The position numbers and the translations under genes are program-made. A DNA stretch of 64,000 bases from DASZTV01 sp035547515 (GTDB lineage Bacteria; Actinomycetota; Actinomycetes; JAFAQI01), in assembly GCA_035547515.1 (NCBI GenBank), contig DASZUS010000086.1, forward strand, positions 62,001-126,000, written 5' to 3'. Below, one piece after another: positions 1-8,311 of this stretch. The notes beneath the pieces are model-generated. The model saw only the letters and a list, made by a program, of their open reading frames with translations, was not told where the DNA came from and did no database searches. How positions within the stretch are numbered: position 1 is the stretch's first letter; each line of letters opens with the position of its first letter.

Positions 1-2
1 AC

Positions 3-518
3 CGGCTCTGCGCGCTCTACGCGATGCCTCCCAGCGCAACCGAGAAGGTGCGCTTCGACCTGTTTGGCGACGCCTTCAAGCGCGCTCCGCGGTGGCTGTC
101 CGGTGGCGGCGGCCTGGTGTCCACCAGCCGCGACTACACCCGCTTCTCCCAGATGCTGCTCAACGGCGGCGAGCTGGACGGCGCCCGCCTGCTCTCCCCG
201 CGCACCATCCGCTTCATGAGCCGGAACCACCTCCCTGGCGGCGCCGACCTGGAGTCCTTCGGCCGGCCCCTGTTCGCCGAGACCCGGTCGGACGGGGTCG
301 GCTTCGGCCTCGGCTTCGCCGTGACCGAGGACCCGGTCGCCAGCAAGGTGATGTGCAGCGCCGGCGAGTTCTACTGGGGCGGCATGGCGAGCACCGCGTT
401 CTGGATCGACCCGGCCGAGGACCTCGCCGTCGTGTTCATGACCCAGCTGATGCCCTCGAGCACGTACCCGATCCGCAGCGAGCTCCGCCAGCTCGTCTAC
501 CAAGCCCTCGTCGACTGA
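3..518 (+). CDS. Serine hydrolase (beta-lactamase class C / esterase family), 3' part only
   Basis: The reading frame is open to the left edge (RLCALYA precedes the first ATG at 24), so this is the C-terminal ~170 residues of a longer protein. GGGGLVSTSRDYTRFSQMLL followed by NGGELDGARLLSP is typical of the class C beta-lactamase/EstB-like family. The WGGMASTAFWID stretch near the end sits where this family has its third active-site element and the FWIDP strand. The SxxK nucleophile and YxN motif would be outside the window. Members hydrolyse esters, amides or peptides; the substrate cannot be told. It is not obviously linked to the toxin-antitoxin pair downstream. Confidence 0.8.
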   Translation, partial: RLCALYAMPPSATEKVRFDLFGDAFKRAPRWLSGGGGLVSTSRDYTRFSQMLLNGGELDGARLLSPRTIRFMSRNHLPGGADLESFGRPLFAETRSDGVGFGLGFAVTEDPVASKVMCSAGEFYWGGMASTAFWIDPAEDLAVVFMTQLMPSSTYPIRSELRQLVYQALVD

Positions 519-573
519 CCGTCCCCAGCGGCCGTCTCGCCGTCGACGCCGCAAGACGAGCAATGCGTACGCT

Positions 574-828
574 ATGCGCATGGCGAGGGTCAACATCACC
601 ATCCCCGACGACTTGGTCGCGAACGCCAAGGCAGCAGACCTCAACATCTCCAAACTCGCGACCGAAGCCGTCGCGGACGCGCTCGACCGGCTGTCGAAGA
701 TCCGGGCCCTCGACGACTACCTCGCCGAGCTCGACGAGGAGCTCGGACCGCCCTCGACGGAAGACATCGCCGAGGCCCAGGAGTGGGTGAAGCGTCTTCG
801 GCAAGGAGCCGGGACAAGGACGTCGTAG
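574..828 (+). CDS. CcdA-like ribbon-helix-helix antitoxin
   Basis: This is an 84-residue protein. Its N-terminus, MARVNITIPDDLV, is the DNA-binding strand of ribbon-helix-helix antitoxins, followed by a helix rich in A and L (LNISKLATEAVADALDRL) and an acidic C-terminal tail that would wrap the toxin. The start may be at 574 or at the second Met at 583. The stop is followed 3 bp later by the GTG of a PIN-domain gene, so the two are almost certainly co-transcribed and translationally coupled. In the family the antitoxin neutralises the toxin and represses the shared promoter. Confidence 0.75.
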   Translation: MRMARVNITIPDDLVANAKAADLNISKLATEAVADALDRLSKIRALDDYLAELDEELGPPSTEDIAEAQEWVKRLRQGAGTRTS

Positions 829-831
829 CGC

Positions 832-1212
832 GTGACCGCCGTGCTCGACAGCGGCGGCGTCAGCGCGCTCGCCACTCAACGCGCTCGCCTCGCCGAGATG
901 CGGCGCGCAGGCGAGTGGCCGCCGCAGGTGCCCGCCGTGGTGCTCGTCGAGGCGCTGACCGGCGACCACCGCCGCGACTTTCAAGCCAACAAGCTGCTCA
1001 GGCTCTGCCAGGTACGCCCGGTGACCGAACTACACGCCCGGACCGGCGCGCGTCTGCGGGGCAGCCTGGCCGAGCCGGGCTCGGTCTCGGCGGTGGACGC
1101 CACCGTGGCCGCCTTTGCCGCAACTATCCCGGACGCCGTCGTCGTCACGAGCGACCCGCGCGACCTGTCCGCGCTGCTCGAGGGAACCAGCGCTCGCGTC
1201 GCCGCCGTCTGA
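832..1212 (+). CDS. PIN-domain ribonuclease toxin (VapC-like)
   Basis: This 126-aa protein starts at GTG 832. The four acidic residues of PIN nucleases are visible: D6 in VLDSGG, E40 in VVLVEAL, D89 in SAVDATVAA and D108 in VVTSDPRDL. They coordinate Mg and cleave RNA in the VapC family. Length and layout are normal, so the toxin looks intact. It forms a bicistron with the upstream CcdA-like antitoxin. The cellular RNA target cannot be predicted. It converges on hemB, with 34 bp between the genes. Confidence 0.8.
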   Translation: MTAVLDSGGVSALATQRARLAEMRRAGEWPPQVPAVVLVEALTGDHRRDFQANKLLRLCQVRPVTELHARTGARLRGSLAEPGSVSAVDATVAAFAATIPDAVVVTSDPRDLSALLEGTSARVAAV

Positions 1213-1246
1213 GTGCGCTAGAAGGTCGTCGGACGGCGGTCGCGAC

Positions 1247-2242
1247 TCAGCGAAGGCGGGTCGCGAGCTCCGTGGCCCAGTAGGTCAGCACGATTCCCGC
1301 CCCGGCCCGCTTGATGGAGGTCACCATCTCGGTGATGGCGCGGTCCCGGTCCAGCCAGCCGTTCGCAGCGGCTGCCTCGACCATCGCGTACTCCCCTGAC
1401 ACGTTGTACGCCGCGACCGGTACGTCGACCGACTCCGCCAGCGCACGCACCACGTCGAGGTATCCGATCGCGGGCTTCACCATCACGATGTCTGCGCCCT
1501 CGGCGATGTCGAGCCGCGCCTCCGCGACCGCCTCACGCGCCGAGCGGGCAGGGTCCTGCTGGTAGGAGGAGCGGTCCCCGAACTGCGGCGCGCACTCGGC
1601 CGCCTCGCGGAACGGCCCATAGAAAGCAGAGGCGTACTTCGCCGAGTAGGCCATGATCGCGACGTTGTCGAAGCCGGCGCCGTCCAGCGCCGAGCGGATC
1701 GCGCCGACCTGGCCGTCCATCATCCCGCTCGGGCCGACGACCTGCACTCCTGCCTCGGCCTGCGCGAGGGCGATCGAGGCGTAGCGCTCCAGGGTGGCGT
1801 CGTTGTCGACGTCGCCGTCGGCGGTGAGTAACCCGCAGTGGCCGTGGTCGGTGTACTCGTCCAGGCACAGGTCCGCCATGACGACGAGCGCGTCCCCGAC
1901 CTCAGCGACGACGTCGCGTAGCGCGGCCTGCACCACACCGTCGGGGTCGTCCGCAGCGCTGCCGCGCGCATCCTTCTCGGCCGGGATGCCGAACAGGATC
2001 ACCCCGCCGACGCCGGCCTGCGCGGCTTCGACCACCGCCTTCCGCAGCGAGTCGCGGGTGTGCTGCACCACCCCCGGCATCGAACCGATCGCGACCGGCT
2101 CCGCGACGCCTTCCTTGACGAACAACGGCAGCACGAGGTCCGATGGCGCTACGTCGACGGAGGCGACCAGCCGGCGCAGCGCGGCCGTCCGCCGCAGCCG
2201 CCGAGGCCGCGACGCCGGGAACGCTGCGCCAGGCTGGGTCAT
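1247..2242 (-). CDS. hemB: Porphobilinogen synthase (delta-aminolevulinic acid dehydratase)
   Basis: The enzyme condenses two 5-aminolevulinate molecules into porphobilinogen, the second dedicated step of heme, siroheme and corrin synthesis in the cytosol. The 331-aa length is normal. Schiff-base lysines are K202 in YSAKYASAFYGPFR and K256 in IVMVKPA. The active-site metal loop, D124-L-C126-L-D128 through HGHC136G, keeps two cysteines and replaces the middle one of the zinc triad with Asp. It is the last gene of rex-hemA-hemC-hemD-hemB; its ATG overlaps the hemD stop by 4 bp, so expression should follow Rex control upstream. Confidence 0.95.
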   Translation of the reverse strand: MTQPGAAFPASRPRRLRRTAALRRLVASVDVAPSDLVLPLFVKEGVAEPVAIGSMPGVVQHTRDSLRKAVVEAAQAGVGGVILFGIPAEKDARGSAADDPDGVVQAALRDVVAEVGDALVVMADLCLDEYTDHGHCGLLTADGDVDNDATLERYASIALAQAEAGVQVVGPSGMMDGQVGAIRSALDGAGFDNVAIMAYSAKYASAFYGPFREAAECAPQFGDRSSYQQDPARSAREAVAEARLDIAEGADIVMVKPAIGYLDVVRALAESVDVPVAAYNVSGEYAMVEAAAANGWLDRDRAITEMVTSIKRAGAGIVLTYWATELATRLR

Positions 2243-3819
2243 CGCGAGCGCTTGTTCCTCGCGACGACCTTCGCCTTGTTGGCCTTGCCCGGCGGGTAGA
2301 CCTCGCCAGCCTCACGGCGCTCACGACCGAACGCCGCGAGTGCATCCGCGAGCACCGTCGCGGACGGAGAGGCCGCGGTCACGTCGACCCGCAGCCCGAG
2401 CTCCGCGGCCGCCTTGGCGGTCTGCGGCCCGATCACCGCGATGACGCTCGAGCTGTGCGGCTTGCCGGCGATGCCGACCAGGTTGCGCACGGTCGACGAC
2501 GATGTGAAGACGACCGCGTCGAAGCCGCCTGCCTTGATCGCCTCGCGAGTCTCCGCCGGCGGCGGCGCGGCCCGCACGGTCCGGTACGCCGTCACGTCGT
2601 CGATCTGCCAACCGCGCTCGAGCAGGCCGGCGGCAAGGGTCTCGGTTGCGATGTCCGCACGAGGCAGGAGCACCCGGTCGAGGGCGTCGTAGCCCGGGTC
2701 GTACTCCGGCCAGTCCGCCAGCAAGCCCTCACTCGACTGCTCACCGGACGGGACGAGGTCCGGGCGGATGCCCCACGCGACCACGGCCGCCGCGGTCTGC
2801 TCCCCGACGCAGGCGATCTTCACTCCAGCAAGCGCCCGCGCGTCGAGGCCGAGCTCTTCGATCTTCTCGCGGATCGCCTTCACTGCGTTGACCGACGTCA
2901 ACGCCACCCACGCGTAGCGGCCCTGCACCAGCCCGCGGATCGCGCGGTCGACAGCCTGCGGCGTGCGGGGCGGCTCGACCGCGATGGTCGGGACCTCGAC
3001 CGGCACCGCGCCGTAGGAGACCAGCCGCTCCGAGAGCGGCCCGGCCTGGTCCTTGGTCCGCGGCACGAGCACCTTCCAGCCGAACAGCGGCTTGCTCTCC
3101 CACCACGAGAGCTTGTCGCGCAGCCGGACCACCTCGCCGACGACTGCGAGCGACATCCCGTCGAGCACCGCGCTGTCGCGCTCGACCGTGTCCAGCGTCG
3201 AGACGATGGTGTGCTGCGACGTCGTCGTACCGGCGGCCGTGACGGCGACCGGAGTGTCGCCGCGAAGGCCGTGCTCGATCAGCGCTGCGGCCGCCTTGCC
3301 GAGGCTGTGCGAGCCGTTGAGGAGGACCAAGGTCTGCCGAGGCGCGGCGAGAGCTGCCCAGTCCGGCTCCTCGGCGTGCTCGGAGATGTCGATCACGTGG
3401 ACCGAGCGGTGCTTCGCGTCCGAGACCGGCACACCGGCGTACGCCGGCACCGCGAAGGCCGCACTGATGCCTGGCACGAGCTCGAAGGCCACCTTCGCCT
3501 TGACCACGGCGTCGGCCTCCTCGGCGAAGTGGCACAGCACGGTCGGGTCTCCCGCGAAGACCCGCGCGACGTCCTTGCCCGCCTTCGCCGCCGCCGCTAG
3601 CGCCTTGCCGATGCCGGCGCTGTCGAGGCCCGACACGTCGAGGACCTCGACGTCGTCGCGGCAGCGCGGGAGCACCACGTCGCGGATCGAGTCGTGAACC
3701 GCGACAGTGTCGACCGCGCCGAGGACGTCGGCCGCGCGCAGCGTGAGCAGCCCGGGGTCGCCGGGCCCCGCGCCGATGAAGACGACGACGCCGGACTTGG
3801 TCTTGGTACGTGTGGTCAC
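2239..3819 (-). CDS. hemD: Fused uroporphyrinogen-III methyltransferase-like / uroporphyrinogen-III synthase
   Basis: This 526-aa two-domain protein has an N-terminal half (~10-250) with the SAM-methyltransferase fold of CobA/SUMT (FIGAGPGDPGLLTLRAADVL, VPGISAAFAVPAYAGVPV). The C-terminal half (~255-510) is HemD, which cyclises hydroxymethylbilane to uroporphyrinogen III (WKVLVPRTKDQAGPLSERL, FTSSSTVRNLV). In the first domain the usual YDRLV, GDPFVFGRG and GIPVTHR signatures have become VHDSI, GDPTVLCHF and GVPVSDA, so methyltransferase activity is doubtful. The fusion is usual in actinobacteria. It overlaps hemC and hemB by 4 bp each. Confidence 0.92.
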   Translation of the reverse strand: MTTRTKTKSGVVVFIGAGPGDPGLLTLRAADVLGAVDTVAVHDSIRDVVLPRCRDDVEVLDVSGLDSAGIGKALAAAAKAGKDVARVFAGDPTVLCHFAEEADAVVKAKVAFELVPGISAAFAVPAYAGVPVSDAKHRSVHVIDISEHAEEPDWAALAAPRQTLVLLNGSHSLGKAAAALIEHGLRGDTPVAVTAAGTTTSQHTIVSTLDTVERDSAVLDGMSLAVVGEVVRLRDKLSWWESKPLFGWKVLVPRTKDQAGPLSERLVSYGAVPVEVPTIAVEPPRTPQAVDRAIRGLVQGRYAWVALTSVNAVKAIREKIEELGLDARALAGVKIACVGEQTAAAVVAWGIRPDLVPSGEQSSEGLLADWPEYDPGYDALDRVLLPRADIATETLAAGLLERGWQIDDVTAYRTVRAAPPPAETREAIKAGGFDAVVFTSSSTVRNLVGIAGKPHSSSVIAVIGPQTAKAAAELGLRVDVTAASPSATVLADALAAFGRERREAGEVYPPGKANKAKVVARNKRSR

Positions 3820-4757
3820 TTTCTGGACTCTCCGATCAGATCGGCGGCACCTGCATCGAGCAGCACCGCCGCCAGGCGATTGCCGACGTCCTCGGGTTCG
3901 CCGAGGCCACCGGTGATGGACAACCGGATGCTGCGAGTGCCGTCCAGGTCAGCGACGACCGCCCGCAGGTAGATCTCCTCTTCTCCTTCGTCGCCGACCG
4001 CTACGTCGGCAAGTGCCCCCAACGGCGCCGAGCAACCGGCCTCGAGGCGGGCGAGCAGCGCGCGTTCGGCGCAGACCGCAGCGCGGCTCGTCGCGTCGTC
4101 GAGAGCCGCGGCAAGCTGGGCGGCAAGCTCCTCGTCATCCGCGCGGCACTCCACCGCGAGCGCGCCCTGTCCCGGCGCGGGCAACAGCTGGACCGGGTCG
4201 ATCACCTCGGTCGCCTCGTCGCGACGGCCCAGCCGGTCGAGGCCCGCCACCGCGACGACCACCGCGTCGAGCTCGCCGGCCGCCACCTTGCCTACCCGGG
4301 TGTCGACGTTGCCGCGGATCGGCACGACCTCCAGCCCGAAGCCGAGCGCCCGAAGCTGGGCGGTACGCCGAGGCGCGCCGGTACCGACCCGCGCCCCGGC
4401 CGGAAGCTCGCCGAGAGTCATCCCGTCGCGCGCCACGAGGGCGTCGCGCGGATCACCCCGGCGGGGAACCGCGGCGAGCACCACATCCTCGGCTGGGTAC
4501 GTCGGGAGGTCCTTGAGCGAGTGCACCGCAAGGTCGACCTCGCCGGCCGTGAGAGCCCGGCGCAGCTCGTTGACCCACACGCCCGTGCCGAGGTCGGCGA
4601 CCGGAGCACCGGAGCGGTCACCCGCCGTACTCAGCTCGACGAGCTCGACGACGTGCCCGGCTTCGCGCAGGCTCTGCGCGACCAGACCCGACTGTGCGAG
4701 CGCGAGCGCGGAGCGCCGGGTGCCCAGGCGCAAGGTGCCAGTGGTCGTCGCGGTCAC
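3816..4757 (-). CDS. hemC: Hydroxymethylbilane synthase (porphobilinogen deaminase)
   Basis: It polymerises four porphobilinogens into linear hydroxymethylbilane. The 313-aa length is normal. Visible family features are LRLGTRRSALALAQ at the N-terminus, VHSLKDLPT (residues 79-87), APRRTAQL and the cofactor cysteine C242 in LEAGCSAPLG, which carries the dipyrromethane primer. It lies between hemA and hemD with 4-bp stop/start overlaps on both sides, so the operon is translationally coupled. Its product is the substrate of the HemD domain encoded next. Confidence 0.95.
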   Translation of the reverse strand: MTATTTGTLRLGTRRSALALAQSGLVAQSLREAGHVVELVELSTAGDRSGAPVADLGTGVWVNELRRALTAGEVDLAVHSLKDLPTYPAEDVVLAAVPRRGDPRDALVARDGMTLGELPAGARVGTGAPRRTAQLRALGFGLEVVPIRGNVDTRVGKVAAGELDAVVVAVAGLDRLGRRDEATEVIDPVQLLPAPGQGALAVECRADDEELAAQLAAALDDATSRAAVCAERALLARLEAGCSAPLGALADVAVGDEGEEEIYLRAVVADLDGTRSIRLSITGGLGEPEDVGNRLAAVLLDAGAADLIGESRK

Positions 4758-6061
4758 GTCGCGGGCTCTTCTTCCTCGACGACGACCGCAGCCCGGGCGA
4801 CGGCCTCGGTCGCCGAGGGGTTCAGCGCGAACAGCTCGCGCAGCACGTCCGCGTAGGAGTCCCCGCCGGGCTCCTCGGCGAGTTCCTTGACCCTCACCGT
4901 CGGTGCGTGGAGCAGCTTGTCGACTACCCGCTCGACGGTCTGCCGGAGCTCGCGGACCGTCCGCTCATCGGCATCGGGAAGGCGTCCGAGCAGCCGGCCC
5001 ATCTCGGCGTCGACGACCTGCTGTGCCCGCTCGCGCAGCGCAACAACTGTCGGAGCGACGCGATCGGCCCGCTGACGAGCGAGGTAGCCGCCGACCTCGT
5101 CGTGGACGATGCGGCGGACCGCCTCGACCTCCTGGATCACCTGCGCGCCTTCGAGCGCCTCGCCGAGCACGTCGAGGTCCACGACCGTGACGCCAGGAAG
5201 GCCATGCGCGGCCGGGTCGACATCGCGCGGCATGGCGAGGTCGAGCACGAACACCGGATGATCGCCGCGGCCCTCCAGCGCAGCCGCGCCGATGACGACG
5301 CCGAGCGCACCGGTGCAGGAGACGACGATGTCGGAGGCCGCCACCGCGGCGGCCAGCTCGTCGAGCGGGACCGCCTTGCCGCCGACCTGCTCCGCGAGCC
5401 GCTCCGCGCGGGCCAGGGTGCGGTTGACCACCGTGACGTCACCGACACCGCGCGCCGCGAGCTCGGTTGCCGCCAAGGTGCTCATAGAGCCTGCGCCGAT
5501 GACGACCGCGCGGCGGCCGGCCAGCGAGCCCAGCGACGCGATTGCGTGGTCGACGCCGCTGGACACGATGGAACGGCCGGCTCGGTCGATCCCGGTCTCG
5601 TTGTGGGCGCGCCGGCCGACTCGGATCGCGTGGTCGACGACGGTCCCGAGCGCCCGTCCGACGGTGCGCTCCTCGCGCCCGAGGGTCAGGGCGTGGCGCA
5701 GCTGGCCGAGGATCTGCTGCTCGCCGACGACCATCGAGTCCAGCCCGGCGGCGACTTCGAAGACGTGCTGCACCGCGCGGTCCTCGTAGTGGACGTAGAG
5801 GTGGTCGGTCAGCACGTCGAGCTCGACGCCGGTCGCCGCCGACAGCAGCTCGCCGATCTCCTTCACCCCGCCGTGGAACTTCGCGACCTCGGCGTGCACC
5901 TCCAGCCGGTTGCAGGTCGCGAGGACCAGCGCCTCGGAGATGTGGTCGGCGCGGACCAAGGCGGCGAGCAGCTTGGTGATCTGATCGCTGTCGAGCGCCA
6001 CCTGCTCCAGCAGCTCCACCGGCGTCGACCGGTGAGAGAGGCCAACCGCAAGCAGGCTCAC
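4754..6061 (-). CDS. hemA: Glutamyl-tRNA reductase
   Basis: It is the NADPH-dependent first committed enzyme of the C5 tetrapyrrole route, reducing Glu-tRNA(Glu) to glutamate-1-semialdehyde. The 435-aa sequence has the nucleophile C50 in LATCNRLEV, the signature GLDSMVVGEQQILGQ, a Rossmann NADPH domain (VVIGAGSMSTLAATELAARG) and a C-terminal dimerisation helix. It starts with GTG, overlapping the rex stop by 4 bp. Placing it directly behind rex links heme supply to the NADH/NAD ratio, as described for the Streptomyces rex-hem operon. hemL is not in the window. Confidence 0.95.
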   Translation of the reverse strand: MSLLAVGLSHRSTPVELLEQVALDSDQITKLLAALVRADHISEALVLATCNRLEVHAEVAKFHGGVKEIGELLSAATGVELDVLTDHLYVHYEDRAVQHVFEVAAGLDSMVVGEQQILGQLRHALTLGREERTVGRALGTVVDHAIRVGRRAHNETGIDRAGRSIVSSGVDHAIASLGSLAGRRAVVIGAGSMSTLAATELAARGVGDVTVVNRTLARAERLAEQVGGKAVPLDELAAAVAASDIVVSCTGALGVVIGAAALEGRGDHPVFVLDLAMPRDVDPAAHGLPGVTVVDLDVLGEALEGAQVIQEVEAVRRIVHDEVGGYLARQRADRVAPTVVALRERAQQVVDAEMGRLLGRLPDADERTVRELRQTVERVVDKLLHAPTVRVKELAEEPGGDSYADVLRELFALNPSATEAVARAAVVVEEEEPAT

Positions 6062-6747
6062 GAGCCGGTCCCGACCAGAGCTTTGCGCTGCTCGTGGAAG
6101 GCGAGGATCTGCAGCTCGATCGAGAGGTCGACCTTGCGCACGTCGACCTGCTCGGGGACGTTCAGCACGACCGGCGCGAAGTTAAGGACGCTGGTGACGC
6201 CGCACGCCACCAGGCGGTCGCACACGTCCTGCGCGGCCGAAGCCGGTGTGGCGATCACGCCGATCGACACCTCGTGCTCGGCGACGATCGCCTCGAGGTC
6301 GTCGACGTGGCGGACCTCGATCCCGGCAATCGTCTCGCCGACGCGTGCCGGGTCGGCGTCGAGCAGGGCGACCACGCCGAACCCGCGGCTGCCGAAGCCG
6401 GCGTACCCCGCGAGGGCGTGTCCGAGGTTGCCGACGCCCACAATGACGACGCTGTAGTGCTGCGTGAGGCCGAGTGCCCGCGAGATCTGGTAGACGAGGA
6501 ACTCCACGTCGTACCCGACGCCGCGCGTCCCGTAGGAACCGAGGTGCGACAGATCCTTGCGCAGCTTCGCCGGACCGACTCCCGCCGCCTGCGCCAGGGT
6601 CTCCGACGACACCGTCGCGACGCCACTCTCGGCGAAGCCGGTCAGCACCCGCAGGTAGACCGGGAGCCGGGCGACGGTTGCCTCCGGGATCGTCCCGCGG
6701 CGGGCCGACCGCGAAGGCAGGGAAGTCACCGACACGAGCGGGACCAT
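6058..6747 (-). CDS. rex: Redox-sensing transcriptional repressor Rex
   Basis: Rex is a homodimeric repressor that leaves DNA when NADH rises. The 229-aa protein begins at the ATG at 6747; the frame extends further upstream but that part has no Rex similarity. It has a winged-helix DNA-binding domain (IPEATVARLPVYLRVL, AAGVGPAKLRKDLSHLGSYG) and a Rossmann NAD(H) domain (VVIVGVGNLGHALAGY), ending VRKVDLSIELQILAFHEQRK as in Streptomyces Rex. A matching operator lies 7 bp in front of the ATG, implying autoregulation and control of hemACDB. No good Shine-Dalgarno is visible, so a slightly different start is possible. Confidence 0.93.
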   Translation of the reverse strand: MVPLVSVTSLPSRSARRGTIPEATVARLPVYLRVLTGFAESGVATVSSETLAQAAGVGPAKLRKDLSHLGSYGTRGVGYDVEFLVYQISRALGLTQHYSVVIVGVGNLGHALAGYAGFGSRGFGVVALLDADPARVGETIAGIEVRHVDDLEAIVAEHEVSIGVIATPASAAQDVCDRLVACGVTSVLNFAPVVLNVPEQVDVRKVDLSIELQILAFHEQRKALVGTGS

Positions 6748-6754
6748 AGCCCGA

Positions 6755-6772
6755 TTGTGAACACGTGCACAA
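6755..6772. promoter_or_regulatory. Rex operator (ROP site) upstream of rex
   Basis: TTGTGAACACGTGCACAA is an 18-bp imperfect palindrome (7 of 9 positions symmetric) close to the published actinobacterial Rex consensus TTGTGAAnnnnTTCACAA. It lies between the divergent rex and DUF349 genes, just in front of rex. Further TTGTG half-sites occur at 6778-6784 (TTGTGCG) and 6786-6792 (TTGTGAA). Binding here would let Rex shut off its own hem operon and possibly affect the divergent gene. Confidence 0.8.
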
Positions 6773-6850
6773 AATGGTTGTGCGTTTGTGAACCCTGGCG
6801 CGGCCCGCCCGGTTCGTCCGGTTGCGCGGCTCTCCCTAGGATCGGGACCG

Positions 6851-8044
6851 ATGAGCACCGAGTGGGGCCGGATCGACGCCGACGGGTCGGTCTATCTCCG
6901 TACGGCGGACGGCGAGCGGCTAATCGGCTCGTGGCAGGCAGGCACGCCCGAGGAAGGCATCGCCTTCTACACGAAGCGCTACAACGACCTCGCCGCCGAC
7001 GTCGCACTGCTCGAAGGCCGCGCCGCCTCGCCGTCCGCCGACCCTTCCGCGGTCCGCGACGCCGCCACCAAGCTCGCCGCGACGATCTCCGACGCCGCCG
7101 CGCTCGGGGACCTCGCCAGCCTGACCGCGCGCCTGGACGGCGTCCTCGCGAAGACCGACGAGCGGCTGGCCGAGCGCGCCGCCGAGCGCGCGAAGGCCGC
7201 CGAGGCCAACGTCGAGCGCAAGCGAGCACTGGTCGCGGAGGCCGAGGAGCTCGCCAAGAGCCAGAGCTGGAAGGCGACCACCGAGCGCTTCCGGGCGATC
7301 GTCGAGGAGTGGAAGACGATCCGGATCGACCGCAAGACCGACTCCGCGCTCTGGGAGTCCTTCGCCGCCGCCCGGCGATCCTTCGACGCTCGCCGGCGCG
7401 CGCACTTCGCCGAGCTGGACGCCGCCCGCGAGGCGACCGCGGAACGCAAGACCAAGATCGCGGTCGAGGCCGAGAAGCTCGCTGGCTCCACGGAGTGGGC
7501 GGCCACGGCGAAGCGGTTCCGCGAGCTGATGAACGACTGGAAGGCCGCGGGTCGCGCCAACCGGGCGATCGACGACGAGCTGTGGACCCGGTTCAAAGCC
7601 GCGCAGGACGCGTTCTTCGCCCGCCGTTCGGAAGCGTTCAGCGTTCGCGACGAGGAGCAGTCCGCAAACCTGGCGGCGAAGCGGGCGCTGATCGAGGAAG
7701 CCAGCAAGCTCGACGCGAAGGCTGACCCTGAGGGCGCCCGCAAACGGCTCAAGTCGATCCACGACCGCTGGGAGAAGATCGGCCACGTCCCCCGCGACGA
7801 GAAGGACAAGCTCGAGCGCGAGCTCGGCGACATCGAGCGCAACATCCGCGACGCGGCGAGCGCCGGGCGCAAGGTCGCCGTCACCGAGTCACCGGTACTG
7901 ATCCGGCTGCGCGAGTCCGTCGGGAAGCTCGAGGCACGGCTCGAGCGCGCCCGCGCGGCAGGGGATCAGAAGCTGGTCGCGGAGACCGAGGCGTCGCTCA
8001 GGACGCAGCAGGAGTGGCTGGCCCAGGCCGAGGCCTCGAGCTAG
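6851..8044 (+). CDS. DUF349 domain-containing protein
   Basis: This 397-aa cytosolic protein opens with MSTEWGRIDADGSVYLRTADGERLIGSWQAG, as in actinobacterial homologues; the start is taken at that Met (ATG 6851). At least three repeats follow a DUF349 pattern of W-K-x-T..RF..I..EWK..R...D..LW..F..ARR.F around residues 140-320. Long charged helices, probably coiled coil, dominate the sequence. The molecular role of the family is not established. It is divergent from rex, and Rex half-sites lie in the shared intergenic region. Its stop overlaps the stop of the convergent glutaredoxin-like gene in the sequence CTAG. Confidence 0.85.
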   Translation: MSTEWGRIDADGSVYLRTADGERLIGSWQAGTPEEGIAFYTKRYNDLAADVALLEGRAASPSADPSAVRDAATKLAATISDAAALGDLASLTARLDGVLAKTDERLAERAAERAKAAEANVERKRALVAEAEELAKSQSWKATTERFRAIVEEWKTIRIDRKTDSALWESFAAARRSFDARRRAHFAELDAAREATAERKTKIAVEAEKLAGSTEWAATAKRFRELMNDWKAAGRANRAIDDELWTRFKAAQDAFFARRSEAFSVRDEEQSANLAAKRALIEEASKLDAKADPEGARKRLKSIHDRWEKIGHVPRDEKDKLERELGDIERNIRDAASAGRKVAVTESPVLIRLRESVGKLEARLERARAAGDQKLVAETEASLRTQQEWLAQAEASS

Positions 8045-8307
8045 GTCGAGGACAAGGCCTCGCGCAGGCGGCGAGGTACGGCGCGGAACACATCGTGCAC
8101 TTCGCCGTCGACCAAGATGACCGGGATCAGCTCCCGCCACTGGCTACGCAGCGGCTCCTCGACGGTTGCCAGCTCCACCGGCCGCCAGCCGACGCCGAGC
8201 TCGCCGCAGACCTCCGCCACCACGCGCATCGCGTCCTCGCAGAGATGACAGCCGGGGTTCACCACCACGACGACCCGCTCGGCGATCTCGGCGGTCGCGG
8301 CTGTCAC
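8041..8307 (-). CDS. Glutaredoxin-like protein (DUF836 family)
   Basis: This 88-aa thioredoxin-fold protein has the redox motif C-H-L-C in VVNPGCHLCEDAM near residue 20 and a conserved cis-Pro region (ELIPVILVDGEVH). Family members are thought to act as small disulfide reductases; the partner is unknown. It is the last gene of a minus-strand run, 4 bp behind an acyl-CoA ligase gene. As I recall, a glutaredoxin-like gene also sits beside rex in Streptomyces, so the location may be ancestral. Confidence 0.85.
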   Translation of the reverse strand: MTAATAEIAERVVVVVNPGCHLCEDAMRVVAEVCGELGVGWRPVELATVEEPLRSQWRELIPVILVDGEVHDVFRAVPRRLREALSST

Positions 8308-8311
8308 CGCC

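Noticed and set aside
2143..3600. Long plus-strand open frame opposite hemD
   Set aside because: The high-GC antisense shadow is Arg/Asp/His-rich with no family similarity.
6748..6858. Longer rex start at 6858
   Set aside because: The extra 37 residues do not resemble Rex and would put the Rex operator inside the coding region; the ATG at 6747 gives the family's usual N-terminus.
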